A DNA stretch of 64,000 nt. Origin: Streptomyces sp. NBC_01298 (lineage in GTDB: Bacteria > Actinomycetota > Actinomycetes > Streptomycetales > Streptomycetaceae). Every line of letters begins with the position of its first letter. Within the stretch, counting starts at the first letter, position 1. The stretch spans positions 992,001 through 1,056,000 of the forward strand of contig NZ_CP108414.1 of the NCBI RefSeq assembly GCF_035978755.1, read 5' to 3'. Under the pieces are notes generated by a model. The model saw nothing but the letters and a program-made list of their open reading frames with translations, made no database searches and had not been told where the DNA came from. The position numbers and the translations under genes are program-made. This document shows positions 32,255 to 40,694 of this stretch, piece after piece.

Positions 32255-32785
32255 ATGGAATCGGGGGCGGACCTTAAGAGGGTTCGCATAGAAATAGAAT
32301 CACGCGACAAGTACGGCATTATGTGGCTGGCGGGTATACGTCAGCTCGACCTGACGCAGCACTGTCTGAAGACGTTCGCCGAGTGCGACAGGCCGAAGGT
32401 GGACCGCCGGCTGAAGCGGCAGACTCTGCTGCTGCCGGCAGATTCGCCGCCCGTCGCCTGGTACTTGTGCGCACTGCCCATCCCGTGGGACTGGAGCCGC
32501 AACGCTCACCTCGCCTTCGAGTACGCGCCCGGCGCGTCATGGGATGGGGACGCACTAGTGCCTGGACTCGGCGTGCGGCTGGCGAACGCCCAGCCCATCA
32601 CCGGCTGGGGTGAGCACTCCATCCCTTCCGATGCACCGCTCCGACATGCACACCTCTACCGGACCTGCCGCAACTGGCAGTTCGGCTGGTGGCTGCGACA
32701 GCACCGGATCGTGCCAGATTCACCCTCGCAGGCCGCAAGAGTCGGCACGGAAGGTAGCCCCTCGGGGCAACTCACCTTCGACTAG
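32255..32785 (+). CDS. hypothetical protein (176 aa)
   Basis: Starts at ATG 32255 after a strong GGAGGGG. A soluble protein rich in Trp, Arg and His (WYLCALPIPWDWSRN, HAHLYRTCRNWQFGWWLRQH). The first 40 codons are unusually AT-rich, as is the end of the previous gene, hinting at a join. No family is recognised. Confidence 0.5.
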   Translation: MESGADLKRVRIEIESRDKYGIMWLAGIRQLDLTQHCLKTFAECDRPKVDRRLKRQTLLLPADSPPVAWYLCALPIPWDWSRNAHLAFEYAPGASWDGDALVPGLGVRLANAQPITGWGEHSIPSDAPLRHAHLYRTCRNWQFGWWLRQHRIVPDSPSQAARVGTEGSPSGQLTFD

Positions 32786-32866
32786 AGAACCTGGCGCCAC
32801 CTCGGCGGTTGACGAGGTGACGAGCCGGGCTCGCCGGGCCGGACACCACGTCCGGCCCGGCATCCC

Positions 32867-32998
32867 TCACGATCCCAGCAGCGTCTGCACGAGGCTGATC
32901 AGCTTGTCCACCCCAACCAGCCGCACGAGGGTCAGTGCCGTCCAGACCCAACCCGACGCGTCGAACGACCAGCTGCTCTTCCCGCGGTGCTTCCCCAT
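32867..32998 (-). CDS. possible 43-residue membrane mini-protein
   Basis: A short leftward frame from ATG 32998 with GGAAG upstream, encoding a Lys/Arg-rich start and a hydrophobic stretch (GWVWTALTLVRLVGVDKLI). It is antisense to nothing and lies divergent from the HTH gene at 33172, so it could be a partner of that gene, for example a toxin-like peptide. Support is limited. Confidence 0.3.
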   Translation of the reverse strand: MGKHRGKSSWSFDASGWVWTALTLVRLVGVDKLISLVQTLLGS

Positions 32999-33057
32999 GA
33001 CTTCCATCCCCTTCGAACGAGTCCCGGCCTTGTGGCCTTCGATTCCGAAGTGGCGGG

Positions 33058-33159
33058 GTTCGACTTGGGGTTCGGCGATCGGCTTCAACACCGAACCCCG
33101 CGAAGGCGCAGGCCGGAGCCGTGTAGAAAGGGTTCGGACGAGGTTCGGTCCGAACCCTT
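33058..33159. promoter_or_regulatory. array of GGTTCGG half-sites and two inverted repeats
   Basis: Two inverted repeats share the same arm core: GGGGTTCGG/CCGAACCCC (33067-33075 with 33091-33099) and AAGGGTTCGGAC/GTCCGAACCCTT (33128-33139 with 33148-33159). Extra half-sites lie at about 33056 and 33142. The second repeat ends next to the GGGAGGGG ribosome binding site of the HTH gene at 33172, so it may be an operator and also fold in the mRNA to block translation. Confidence 0.65.
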
Positions 33160-33171
33160 GGGAGGGGACGA

Positions 33172-33933
33172 GTGGGACTCGGAAGCGATCTTGAGGACTT
33201 GCGGCGGGCATCCTGGCTGTCGCTTGATGTCATCGTCGACAGCGCCAAGCTCGCAGGGGTGGGACTGAAGAAGACGTCGCTCAGCGAGTGGTTCAACGGC
33301 AAGACCATCCCGAGCGATCCCAAGAAGTTCGCCTACCTCGTCGACCTACTTGAGGGGCAGGCGTCACAACGCCCCGGGCACAAGCGTCGAACAGTTCAGG
33401 AATGGGAGGCGCGCCGGAAGAGCGCCTCACGCGCCAGGCAATCCTCTCGGCGGAGCACGTCCCCGGCCGCCTCCGAGGCCCCTGCGCTGGACACTCCCCC
33501 CGGCCTGAGCCCCGGGGAGGGGGATCGGCTGCCACGGGCTGCGGACGTGGCCAAGGCTCAACGCCTCCTTGAAGCTATGCCACCCGAATCTAGGTGGGTC
33601 ACACAACTCCGAACTCAGCCAGTATTCACCCGACTGAGAGATGAGTTCCAAGACCCACTTTATGCCGCTCAGGTGGTCATCCATTCGGAGATTCGACGCT
33701 TCAAGGACTCGGATCTGCAAGCCGCATACGACTCCTTCCGTGAATCCCTCGACGCTTTCGTTGCCGCTCTTGGAGAACTTGAGTACGACGAAGAGAAGGG
33801 ACTTTCCTATCTCCCCCTCGTCTACGATCGAGATGCTTCACTGGAATTGATGTCATCCACCAGGAAGGTCTTCTTCGCACGGTTCGAGTCGTTGCTCGAG
33901 CTCTTGGCAGACGGGAACCTGGACTCCGTGTAG
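33172..33933 (+). CDS. HTH-domain cargo protein (253 aa)
   Basis: Starts at GTG 33172 with GGGAGGGG upstream. Residues 5-60 look like an atypical XRE helix-turn-helix (LEDLRRASWLSLDVIVDSAK, KKTSLSEWFNGKTIPSDPKK). A basic Ser/Arg-rich linker (75-100) follows, then an acidic helical domain (about 130-253) without a recognised family. Immediately upstream is an array of inverted repeats, which suggests autoregulation. It stands between the ParB pair and terminase and interrupts the usual phage order, so it is likely cargo. Confidence 0.6.
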   Translation: MGLGSDLEDLRRASWLSLDVIVDSAKLAGVGLKKTSLSEWFNGKTIPSDPKKFAYLVDLLEGQASQRPGHKRRTVQEWEARRKSASRARQSSRRSTSPAASEAPALDTPPGLSPGEGDRLPRAADVAKAQRLLEAMPPESRWVTQLRTQPVFTRLRDEFQDPLYAAQVVIHSEIRRFKDSDLQAAYDSFRESLDAFVAALGELEYDEEKGLSYLPLVYDRDASLELMSSTRKVFFARFESLLELLADGNLDSV

Positions 33934-33968
33934 CGCCCAGCCCAGCGTTCGCCGAGCCTCCCCTCTGC

Positions 33969-33997
33969 TACGGGATCATGGAGGGGTGGCGCGGGGC
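33969..33997 (+). promoter_or_regulatory. late promoter-like motif P2
   Basis: TACGGGATCAT (33969-33979) followed after eight bases by GGCGCGGGGC (33988-33997), 16 bases before the small terminase ATG. The downstream decamer is identical to that of P1; the -10 part is less like the others. Confidence 0.45.
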
Positions 33998-34012
33998 CCT
34001 GGAGTTGTGTTC

Positions 34013-34561
34013 ATGGGCCGCCCCACCCGGGCCGTGCGTGCTGCAATCACCCAACGCCGCGCGGACGCCATTGATTTGAAACTGGCCGGCGTCGACTGGC
34101 TGACCATCGGGCGGAAGCTCGCCGCAGATCCGTCGATCAACTCCGATGGTGTCGCCTACCCGCAGGGGTACGGCATCGACACCTACAAGCGGGGCGACGA
34201 GCCCCCCACCGACTCCCGGCTGATCGAGCTCGCCTGCAAGGACGTGTCCAAGGCACTGGCCGAACGCAGCACCGCGCTGGACGACAGCGCGGACGAGCTG
34301 CGCAAGCTGATGGTGGAGCGCCTGGAGCGGCTGTTCTTCGGCGTCTACCGGTCCGCGATCCGTAACGGCGACCTCCAGGCCGTCGACCGCGCCGTGCGCA
34401 TCATCGAGCGCAGCAGCCACCTCCTGGGCCTCAACCGGCCAGTGCGCACGGAGGTGTCGGGCCCGGACGGCGGTGCAGTCCAGGTGGAGACCGCGGGGCT
34501 GGAAGAGCTTCAGCGGCTGATTGCTCTGGCAGGCGACCCGGGCGAGGGTGGCCAGGGCTGA
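34013..34561 (+). CDS. terS: terminase small subunit (182 aa)
   Basis: The N-terminal region (RPTRAVRAAITQRRADAIDL, then KLAGVDWLTIGRKLAADPSI) is an HTH-like DNA-binding unit; a coiled, helical oligomerisation region (DELRKLMVERLERLFFGVYR) and the IIERSSHLLGLNRP motif typical of actinophage small terminases follow. It recognises phage DNA for packaging. ATG 34013 has GGAG upstream; a GTG at 33986 in the same frame lies inside the promoter-like motif and is less likely. It overlaps the large subunit start. Confidence 0.82.
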   Translation: MGRPTRAVRAAITQRRADAIDLKLAGVDWLTIGRKLAADPSINSDGVAYPQGYGIDTYKRGDEPPTDSRLIELACKDVSKALAERSTALDDSADELRKLMVERLERLFFGVYRSAIRNGDLQAVDRAVRIIERSSHLLGLNRPVRTEVSGPDGGAVQVETAGLEELQRLIALAGDPGEGGQG

Positions 34562-36086
34562 TGAGGCTGCGGTCCTCCAGCTGTACCGGTCGCTTCCCGC
34601 GCCGCGCCGCCGTGAGATAGCCGCCGCCTCCACACCCCAGCTCCGTGCCCAGCTCGCCCGCATCGAGCGGGACATGGCGATGGACCGCTCCCCGGGGGCG
34701 ATGGCTTCCGTCCTCACCGAGGGGCGGGAGATGCAGGCCCCGCACCTGGGGCTGATCGACGCTGCCTTCGAACGGGTCGCGGCCGGTGTCCCGACGAAGC
34801 TGCTGCTCACCATGCCTCCCCGGCACGGCAAGAGCCGAAGGGCCGCCCGGTGGGCCCCGCTGTGGTACCTGCGGCGGCGCCCGGAGCACCGGGTGATGAT
34901 CGCCTCCTACTCCTCCGACCTGGCCGATGACCACGGCCGGTGGATCCGCGACGCGATCCTCACCTACGGGCCGCAGATCGGCATCTCGCTGCGGCCGGGC
35001 TCCTCGGCGGCGAACCGCTTCGACCTGCTGGGGACCGAGGGCGGCGCCGTCATGGCCGGCGTGGGCGGTGGCCTGACCGGTAAGGGCGCCCACCTGGCGG
35101 TGGTCGACGACCCGATCAAGGACGCTGCGGAGGCGTCGAGCCCGACGATGCGCCGCCGATTGTGGGAGTGGTGGCAGGCCGTCCTCCTGACCCGTATCGA
35201 GCCGGGCGGCTCGGTCATCCTCATCCAGACCCGCTGGGACGAGGACGACCTCGCCGGACGAGTCCTCGCCGACGAAGGCAGCCGCTGGACCGTCATCGAC
35301 CTGCCCGCGCTCGCCCTGTCCGACGACGACGCACTCGGGCGTCAGATCGGCGGCCCACTCTGGCCGGAGCGGTACGACGAAGCCGCGCTCGCCGAGATCC
35401 GGCGTTCCGTCGGTGAACGCGTCTGGTGGAGCCTCTACCAGCAGCAGCCCCGCCCGCAGGACGGCGGAGTCTGGGACTGGGCGTGGATCACCGGCAACCG
35501 GATCAGCGCCGCGCAGCTGCGCGGCATCGACCTCAGCAGGATCGTGGTCGCAGTCGACCCTGCCGGGGGCGAGTCCGCCGTGGGCGACGAGACCGGCATC
35601 GTCGCGGCGGCCCGCGACGCCGAGGGCCACATGTACCTCTTGGACGACCGGTCCGGGAACCGTGGAGCCGACGCCTGGGGCCGAGAGGCGTGCCTGCTCG
35701 CGATTGAACTGCGAGCGGACGCGATCGTGGTGGAGGCCAACTACGGCGGTGACATGTCGAAACAGATCCTCCACCAGGCGTGGCAAGAACTTCAGCGCGA
35801 GCAGCGCACGGAGAACATGCTGATGCCCGCCGTGCTCCCGGTCACCGCGAAGCACGGCAAACGGCTGCGGGCCGAGCCCATCGCCCAGCTGTACGAGCAG
35901 GGACGCGTCCACCACGTCGGGCAGTGGCCGCAACTGGAGCAGCAGATGGTGACCTGGGTCGCCGGCATGGACTCCCCCGACCGGATGGACGCCGCCGTCC
36001 ACGCCATGACCGAGCTCGCTGACCCGCAGCGCAGCGGCGCCACATCATCCAGTTACCAGGACGGGAGGCTCTCAGGTCGGCGGTGA
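34548..36086 (+). CDS. terL: terminase large subunit (512 aa)
   Basis: The packaging ATPase-nuclease. The ATPase half has the Walker A variant MPPRHGKSRRAARW (GKS near 93-96) and Walker B AVVDDPI, with coupling motif ILIQTRWDEDDLAGR. The nuclease half has VAVDPAGGESAVGDETG, IVVEANYGG and DRMDAAVHAMTEL, the acidic residues of the RNase H-like fold. The GTG at 34548 overlaps terS by 14 bases; TTG 34521 is an alternative start. Its last 15 bases overlap the convergent abortive-infection gene. Confidence 0.93.
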   Translation: MARADEAAVLQLYRSLPAPRRREIAAASTPQLRAQLARIERDMAMDRSPGAMASVLTEGREMQAPHLGLIDAAFERVAAGVPTKLLLTMPPRHGKSRRAARWAPLWYLRRRPEHRVMIASYSSDLADDHGRWIRDAILTYGPQIGISLRPGSSAANRFDLLGTEGGAVMAGVGGGLTGKGAHLAVVDDPIKDAAEASSPTMRRRLWEWWQAVLLTRIEPGGSVILIQTRWDEDDLAGRVLADEGSRWTVIDLPALALSDDDALGRQIGGPLWPERYDEAALAEIRRSVGERVWWSLYQQQPRPQDGGVWDWAWITGNRISAAQLRGIDLSRIVVAVDPAGGESAVGDETGIVAAARDAEGHMYLLDDRSGNRGADAWGREACLLAIELRADAIVVEANYGGDMSKQILHQAWQELQREQRTENMLMPAVLPVTAKHGKRLRAEPIAQLYEQGRVHHVGQWPQLEQQMVTWVAGMDSPDRMDAAVHAMTELADPQRSGATSSSYQDGRLSGRR

Positions 36087-36938
36087 GGGTGCCGGCCGCG
36101 CCTTCCGGTCAGCGGCATGTGCCTCGATGTAGAAGGTCGCCGCAGCCACCGCAGCCGACACTGCCAAGCGCGCGGTCGCAACATCCAGGGACGGGCCACG
36201 ACTCAGGCCGTGGCCCGTCCCATAGCCCGCGTTTCGCAGCTCGGCGGTATTGAAGACCAGCTGAGCGAGAGATCCGAGCACCTTCTTGCGTTGCTCAGCT
36301 CCCGGCTCGTCTGCACGGACTCCTCCCGCGTCCAAACCAAGGCTCGCACTCGCCTGCTTGGTCAGGGCGGGGATCTCCTTCTTCGTCTCCGGCCCGTTAC
36401 CGTGCAGCCCCAGTACCGCCTTCAGCACAGTCTCCAAAAGCTCCTTCGAGGAGCCGATCGCCTGGGCTGGGTCGTCTCTCAGTCCTTTGCGGATACGGGC
36501 TGCATGAGCATCAACATCTGGCAGCCCCAGACGTTCGGCCGCCGCCTGGAGCTCATCCACGCCAGCGTCGAACTCGCCCCCCTCGTAGATTTCGTCATAG
36601 AGGGGCCGGTCATTTTCGGCCAGCCATTTCGGGAGGTTCAGCATCCGTTCCGCCACCTTGAAAGGCTCCGGACTGATGCCGGTTACCACCAGTCCGTAGG
36701 AGCCGTGTCGGACCGTCCTACCCTGCGGCCGGAGGATCTCCTCCATGATGTCGAGGACGCAGGCGTAGTAGTCGTCGTCCCCCCAGTCGAGGCTGCGAAG
36801 GAGCCGTGGATGGCTTCGCACTTCGTCCGCGAAACCGGTCTCGTAGCCGAACTCCAACCACTGGCCACGGTTGAAGGATGCCTCCGCCGCCTTGGCGACG
36901 GCGAGAATGATCTTGCTCGGCTTGACGTCAGTCCGCAC
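36072..36938 (-). CDS. abortive infection (Abi_C-like) protein (288 aa)
   Basis: The C-terminal half fits the Abi_C domain: SSKELLETVLKAVLGLHGNG, SLAQLVFNTAELRNAGYGTG, then HGLSRG, and a helix with AAVAAATFYIEAH. The family is defined by proteins linked to phage-abortive infection; the biochemical action is not known. The N-terminal half (1-130) is helical and family-specific. It lies on the strand opposite to the packaging genes between terminase and portal and overlaps the end of terL by 15 bases, so it has its own promoter and is a clear cargo gene, probably active in the lysogen against other phages. Confidence 0.7.
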   Translation of the reverse strand: MRTDVKPSKIILAVAKAAEASFNRGQWLEFGYETGFADEVRSHPRLLRSLDWGDDDYYACVLDIMEEILRPQGRTVRHGSYGLVVTGISPEPFKVAERMLNLPKWLAENDRPLYDEIYEGGEFDAGVDELQAAAERLGLPDVDAHAARIRKGLRDDPAQAIGSSKELLETVLKAVLGLHGNGPETKKEIPALTKQASASLGLDAGGVRADEPGAEQRKKVLGSLAQLVFNTAELRNAGYGTGHGLSRGPSLDVATARLAVSAAVAAATFYIEAHAADRKARPAPSPPT

Positions 36939-37033
36939 AGCGCCTCTCCCACTTTGGTCAACGATTCACGTTATCGGCGGAGTTGGTCCCGCCGCGCCCC
37001 GATTAGCGCAGCTGAGCGCCGACACCCGCTCGC

Positions 37034-37060
37034 TCACCTACGCTGAAGGCGGCGTGGGGC
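37034..37060 (+). promoter_or_regulatory. late promoter-like motif P3
   Basis: TCACCTACGCT (37034-37044) followed after six bases by GGCGTGGGGC (37051-37060), 19 bases before the portal GTG. It restarts rightward transcription after the leftward Abi gene. Confidence 0.5.
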
Positions 37061-37079
37061 TGTCGAGGGTGATCTTCTC

Positions 37080-38855
37080 GTGGGCCTGCGCACTTTCGTG
37101 TCCGACGCCTGGTCGTGGCTGAACTACAAGCCGATGATGACGGCCGCCAGCGGCGGCCACCCTCATCGGTCCCTCGCACCTCAGGTGCAGTCGACATGGG
37201 TTCCCCGTGATGCTCTGCGCCGGCTGGCCGCGTACAAGATCCTCGCGGCATACGACGCGAATCAGGCTGGGGAGCTGGCCGTCCTCACCGGCAACGAGGC
37301 CGGCGCCGAGCGGCGCGAGTTCGGTGACGCCGCCGTCTTCGTCGACACCGCGCTCGCGCACCTCCTCGGCAAGTCCCAGCAGATCGTGGTGGCGGGCGCC
37401 GAGCACGCCGGGGCCGACGAGCCCGACCCGCAGGCCCAGGCGGCGGCCGCCGTGCAGCTGCTGCTGCGTGGCTGGGCAGAGAAGGAACTGTTGCCCCTGC
37501 GGATGCAGGCCGCCGAGCGCAAGGCGGTGCTGCTTGGGGATGCGGTGTACCTGCTGGCCTGGGATCCGGACAAGGGGAGGGCGCGGCTGCGGACCTTCGA
37601 CCCCGGGTTCTACTTCCCCGTGTTGGATGAGGATGCGGATCCGGGCGACTACCCGCGGCGCGTCCATCTGGCCTGGGAAATACCCGAGGACGCCGAGCAC
37701 GGAGTGAAGGCGCGGATCCGGCGCATCACCTACGAGCTGGGGCCGATCACGGCGGCGACGCGCAGCACGACACCGGACGCCGGGCGTACCGGCCGGGACT
37801 TGGTGGCCGATGGGGCGGGCGGGTGGCTGCTGGAGACCGGTGACGTGTTCCGTGCGGACAGCGGGACCATCGAGCGGACCTACCCGTGGGCGGACCGGCC
37901 CTCCAGCACCACCTGCTTCCTCACCGACGCGGAGTGGAACCTCGATGACCTGCGCCACGGGCAGAGCCTCGATGACCTGCCGTTGGACAAGGCCCGGTTC
38001 CGGACCCGCTCGGACGGAGAGGTCCTGCACCGTCTCGATCTGCGCTTGGACTTCCTGCCAATCATCCACATCAGCAACACCGTGGCCGACGGCGAGCACT
38101 TCGGGCAGTCGTCGCTGGCGCCCGTCATGCAGGTGCTGGACGAACTCGCGGAGACCGACACCGACTCGGCGCGCGCTTCGGCGACGACCGGCGCCCCGAT
38201 CATCGGTCTGGCCGGCGCGCGCGCCGAGGTGGACCGGGTCACCGGTAGGCCCCGTCCGCTGTCGGTGGAGCCGGGCACCATCTTCCAGTTGGCCGACGGC
38301 GGGCGCATGGACGTCCTGGACACCTCCGGGCAGCTAGCGGAGCTCCGGGCCCGCGTGGAGGAAATCCGGGATAGGGCGGCCGTCAACGCACGTCTCCCCG
38401 CCGTCAGCCTGGGCACCGTCGATCCTTCCGACGTCCCCAGCGGGTACGCCCTCCAGCTGTCCCTGGGCCCGCTGGACTCCTTGGTCGATGCGATGCGCCT
38501 GGCCCGCGCGCACAAGTACGGGCTGCTGTTCAAGATGGTGCAGAGGCTCCACCAGGCCGGGCAGGCGGACGGCTGGCCCGCCGGTGAAAACCTGCCGGTG
38601 CGCCTGGCCTTCGGGCCGCACACGCCTACGGACCGCAGTGCCGTCCTGGACGAGGTGGTGCGCGGTGTCGGGGCCGGTGTGCTGAGCCTGGAGACCGGCG
38701 TACGAATGTTGCAGGACGCCGGCTACCCGATCGAGGATGCCCGCGAGGAGGTGGATCGGATCACCGTGCGGCGGGAGAAGCTGGCACCGGCCGCAGCCCG
38801 CTCGGCCCAGCCGGGCGACGAGGAGGAGGACTCTAGTTCTCCGGAGGGGTCTTGA
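37080..38855 (+). CDS. phage portal protein (591 aa)
   Basis: Position after terminase, length and pattern fit a siphovirus portal. N-terminal KILAAYDANQAGELAVLTGN, the wing region ERKAVLLGDAVYLLAWDPDK and FDPGFYFPVLDEDADPGDYP, then FLPIIHISNTVADGEHFGQS and the stem/crown part SGYALQLSLGPLDSLVDAMR. Twelve copies form the DNA channel at a capsid vertex. It has an acidic C-terminal tail (GDEEEDSSSPEGS). The GTG at 37080 has GAGGGTG upstream. Its 3' end overlaps the leftward membrane-protein gene by 23 bases. Confidence 0.85.
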   Translation: MGLRTFVSDAWSWLNYKPMMTAASGGHPHRSLAPQVQSTWVPRDALRRLAAYKILAAYDANQAGELAVLTGNEAGAERREFGDAAVFVDTALAHLLGKSQQIVVAGAEHAGADEPDPQAQAAAAVQLLLRGWAEKELLPLRMQAAERKAVLLGDAVYLLAWDPDKGRARLRTFDPGFYFPVLDEDADPGDYPRRVHLAWEIPEDAEHGVKARIRRITYELGPITAATRSTTPDAGRTGRDLVADGAGGWLLETGDVFRADSGTIERTYPWADRPSSTTCFLTDAEWNLDDLRHGQSLDDLPLDKARFRTRSDGEVLHRLDLRLDFLPIIHISNTVADGEHFGQSSLAPVMQVLDELAETDTDSARASATTGAPIIGLAGARAEVDRVTGRPRPLSVEPGTIFQLADGGRMDVLDTSGQLAELRARVEEIRDRAAVNARLPAVSLGTVDPSDVPSGYALQLSLGPLDSLVDAMRLARAHKYGLLFKMVQRLHQAGQADGWPAGENLPVRLAFGPHTPTDRSAVLDEVVRGVGAGVLSLETGVRMLQDAGYPIEDAREEVDRITVRREKLAPAAARSAQPGDEEEDSSSPEGS

Positions 38856-39354
38856 AGTCCGACTTCCGCTTCGTCTTGAACCGCTCCGTCTGGGCCTGCG
38901 CCGACTCGCGCATGTCCTCTTCGGAGACCTTCTGCTTGGTGCCTCCACCCCACTGCGTCACGTAGGTCCCCTTCCCGCCAGGGACGTTGTCGATGCGGGA
39001 GATGAACAGGCAGTCGCCTGCGAACTCACCGAACTCCGGCCCCAGCACTTGGCCTTCCCTGGGGTCCCGCCCGGCGGCGAGCTGCTTGCCGTCTTCGTCG
39101 AAGATGACGCGTTCTTCCTCCGATGCAGCCGTCCGTACGCAGGAATCCGTCGAGGACCCGGGGACGGTGTACTCGGCCTCTTGCAGAGCGGCCGTATACG
39201 CGGTGAACGGTGTGCGGTCCACCCACGGCTGCCACAGCCACAGGCCTCCGCCCACCACCAGGACCACTACGGCCCCGGCAGCCAACCACGCCTTCTTCGG
39301 TCGCCTCCCGGCCGCTGCCGTCTTCTCGAGCGATACGCCGTCGATCTCTTCCAC
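38833..39354 (-). CDS. single-pass membrane protein, antisense cargo (173 aa)
   Basis: After a short cytoplasmic N-terminus there is one membrane helix (WLAAGAVVVLVVGGGLWLW, about 23-41), then an external domain with two cysteines (DSCVRTAAS and GDCLFISRI) that may form a disulfide. The start was placed at GTG 39354 because GGGAGGGGG lies six bases upstream; ATGs at 39381 and 39390 are possible. It lies between portal and scaffold on the opposite strand. Single-pass proteins in such positions are often superinfection-exclusion factors, but I know no family for this one. Confidence 0.55.
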   Translation of the reverse strand: MEEIDGVSLEKTAAAGRRPKKAWLAAGAVVVLVVGGGLWLWQPWVDRTPFTAYTAALQEAEYTVPGSSTDSCVRTAASEEERVIFDEDGKQLAAGRDPREGQVLGPEFGEFAGDCLFISRIDNVPGGKGTYVTQWGGGTKQKVSEEDMRESAQAQTERFKTKRKSDFKTPPEN

Positions 39355-39439
39355 GATGCCCCCTCCCACCTGGATAGTCATGTTGATCATTCCAGGTGAG
39401 GGGTATCGAGGAAGCCGCAGGGCGTCACGCTGGCGTACG

Positions 39440-39462
39440 TAGACTCGCTGATGGCGCGGGGA
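39440..39462 (+). promoter_or_regulatory. late promoter-like motif P4
   Basis: TAGACT (39440-39445) followed after seven bases by GGCGCGGGGA (39453-39462), upstream of the scaffold gene at 39485. It restarts the phage operon after the leftward membrane-protein gene. Confidence 0.45.
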
Positions 39463-39484
39463 CGTCGAGGAGCTGCACGTCCTG

Positions 39485-40156
39485 ATGTCCCGCACCATGC
39501 CCAATCCCGGTGCCGTCCTCGGCTACCGCCGCGACGGCCGCCCGATCTTCCCGATCCTGGGCGCCTCCTCCGAAGACCCGTCCAACGCTGCGGCGAAGGT
39601 CTCCTTCGACCAGCATCAGCTTCAGCAGCTGATGGCCCGCGAGAAGGATCAGGGGCAGCGGTCCGGCGCCCGTGCGCTCGTCGAGAAGCTGGGCTTCACC
39701 TCGGCCAGCGAGCTGGAGCAGTTCATCACCCAGCAGCGCGAAGCCGAAAAGGCACAGCTCACCCAAGCCCAGCGCCGCGAGCAGGACCTGGATGCCCGCG
39801 AGGCAGCCGCCATCCAGCGCGAGGCAGCAGCGAGCACCCGCGAGCGGGACGCCGCACGCCGCGCCACCCTGGCCGGACTCGGTGCGACGGGCGAAGACCT
39901 CAACGACGCCGTGGCCCTGCTGCGCGTCCCGGATGACGCGGACGATACCGCTGTGGCCGAGGCCGCGAGCGAGCTCCGCAACCGGCGCCCCGAGCTGTTC
40001 ACCACCGCTCCCAAGACCCCCGACGCGATCCCGCCAGCACCGGGCGGATCTCCCGCGTCGGTGCCGCCGCCCCGCCCGGGTGGCCAGACCAGCAAGCCCG
40101 GCTCTGCCGGTCTCGCGATGGCACGGCGCCGAGGCATGCTCCCCCCGGCTTCGTAG
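39485..40156 (+). CDS. capsid scaffold protein (223 aa)
   Basis: A long central coiled coil rich in Gln, Glu, Arg and Ala (about 45-125, e.g. FITQQREAEKAQLTQAQRRE), with a Pro-rich C-terminal part and a basic end (GLAMARRRGMLPPA), is the usual layout of actinophage scaffold proteins. The N-terminus YRRDGRPIFPILGAS is a known signature of this group. It lies between portal and decoration/capsid genes. ATG 39485 has GAGGAG 12 bases upstream. Confidence 0.8.
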   Translation: MSRTMPNPGAVLGYRRDGRPIFPILGASSEDPSNAAAKVSFDQHQLQQLMAREKDQGQRSGARALVEKLGFTSASELEQFITQQREAEKAQLTQAQRREQDLDAREAAAIQREAAASTRERDAARRATLAGLGATGEDLNDAVALLRVPDDADDTAVAEAASELRNRRPELFTTAPKTPDAIPPAPGGSPASVPPPRPGGQTSKPGSAGLAMARRRGMLPPAS

Positions 40157-40271
40157 CCCGCGCGCAGCGACAGCTGCCCGCCGCGGGGACCACGCCCCGC
40201 TCTCTCCTCGTGGACCGTGCCACCAACTCCGGTGTGTGCGTGTCACCTCCAGCACTACAGGAGACAGCGGC

Positions 40272-40694
40272 TTGATACAGCCGTACACGACCTCTGTGAC
40301 CGTGACCGCTGACCGGGACTGGCTTGCCTCCCGTCACGGCACCGACTCCACCGAGACGATCACCCTCGACCTGGCCAAGCTCACCAAGAGCACCCACTAC
40401 TCCGAGCCCACCGCCACGGCCCCGCATGGCTTCGTGCGGTCCGGTGTGCCTGTCGGCCGGATCACCGCATCTGGCCTGTACGGCGCCTACGATCCTGCGG
40501 CCACCGACGGCCGCCAGGTCCTCGCCGGCCTCGTCTATGCGGAGGCCGTGTTCACCCCGGGCACCGTGAAGGTCCCGGCGGCCCTGCTCTGGCACGGCAC
40601 GGTGAAGACGGCGAAGATCCCCGGCGGCATTGATCCGTCGAAGATCGCCGCGAACCCGGCGGGCGCTCAGATCCGCTTCCTGGCGGTGAGCTGA
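40272..40694 (+). CDS. head decoration protein (140 aa)
   Basis: A small beta-rich protein directly before the capsid gene, as lambda gpD precedes gpE. SGVPVGRITASGLYGAYDPA and AGLVYAEAVFTPG are typical of the gpD/HDPD group that trimerises on the capsid surface. The TTG start at 40272 is supported by AGGAG eight bases upstream and by the lack of ATG/GTG in the conserved part. It overlaps the capsid ATG by one base. Confidence 0.78.
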   Translation: MIQPYTTSVTVTADRDWLASRHGTDSTETITLDLAKLTKSTHYSEPTATAPHGFVRSGVPVGRITASGLYGAYDPAATDGRQVLAGLVYAEAVFTPGTVKVPAALLWHGTVKTAKIPGGIDPSKIAANPAGAQIRFLAVS

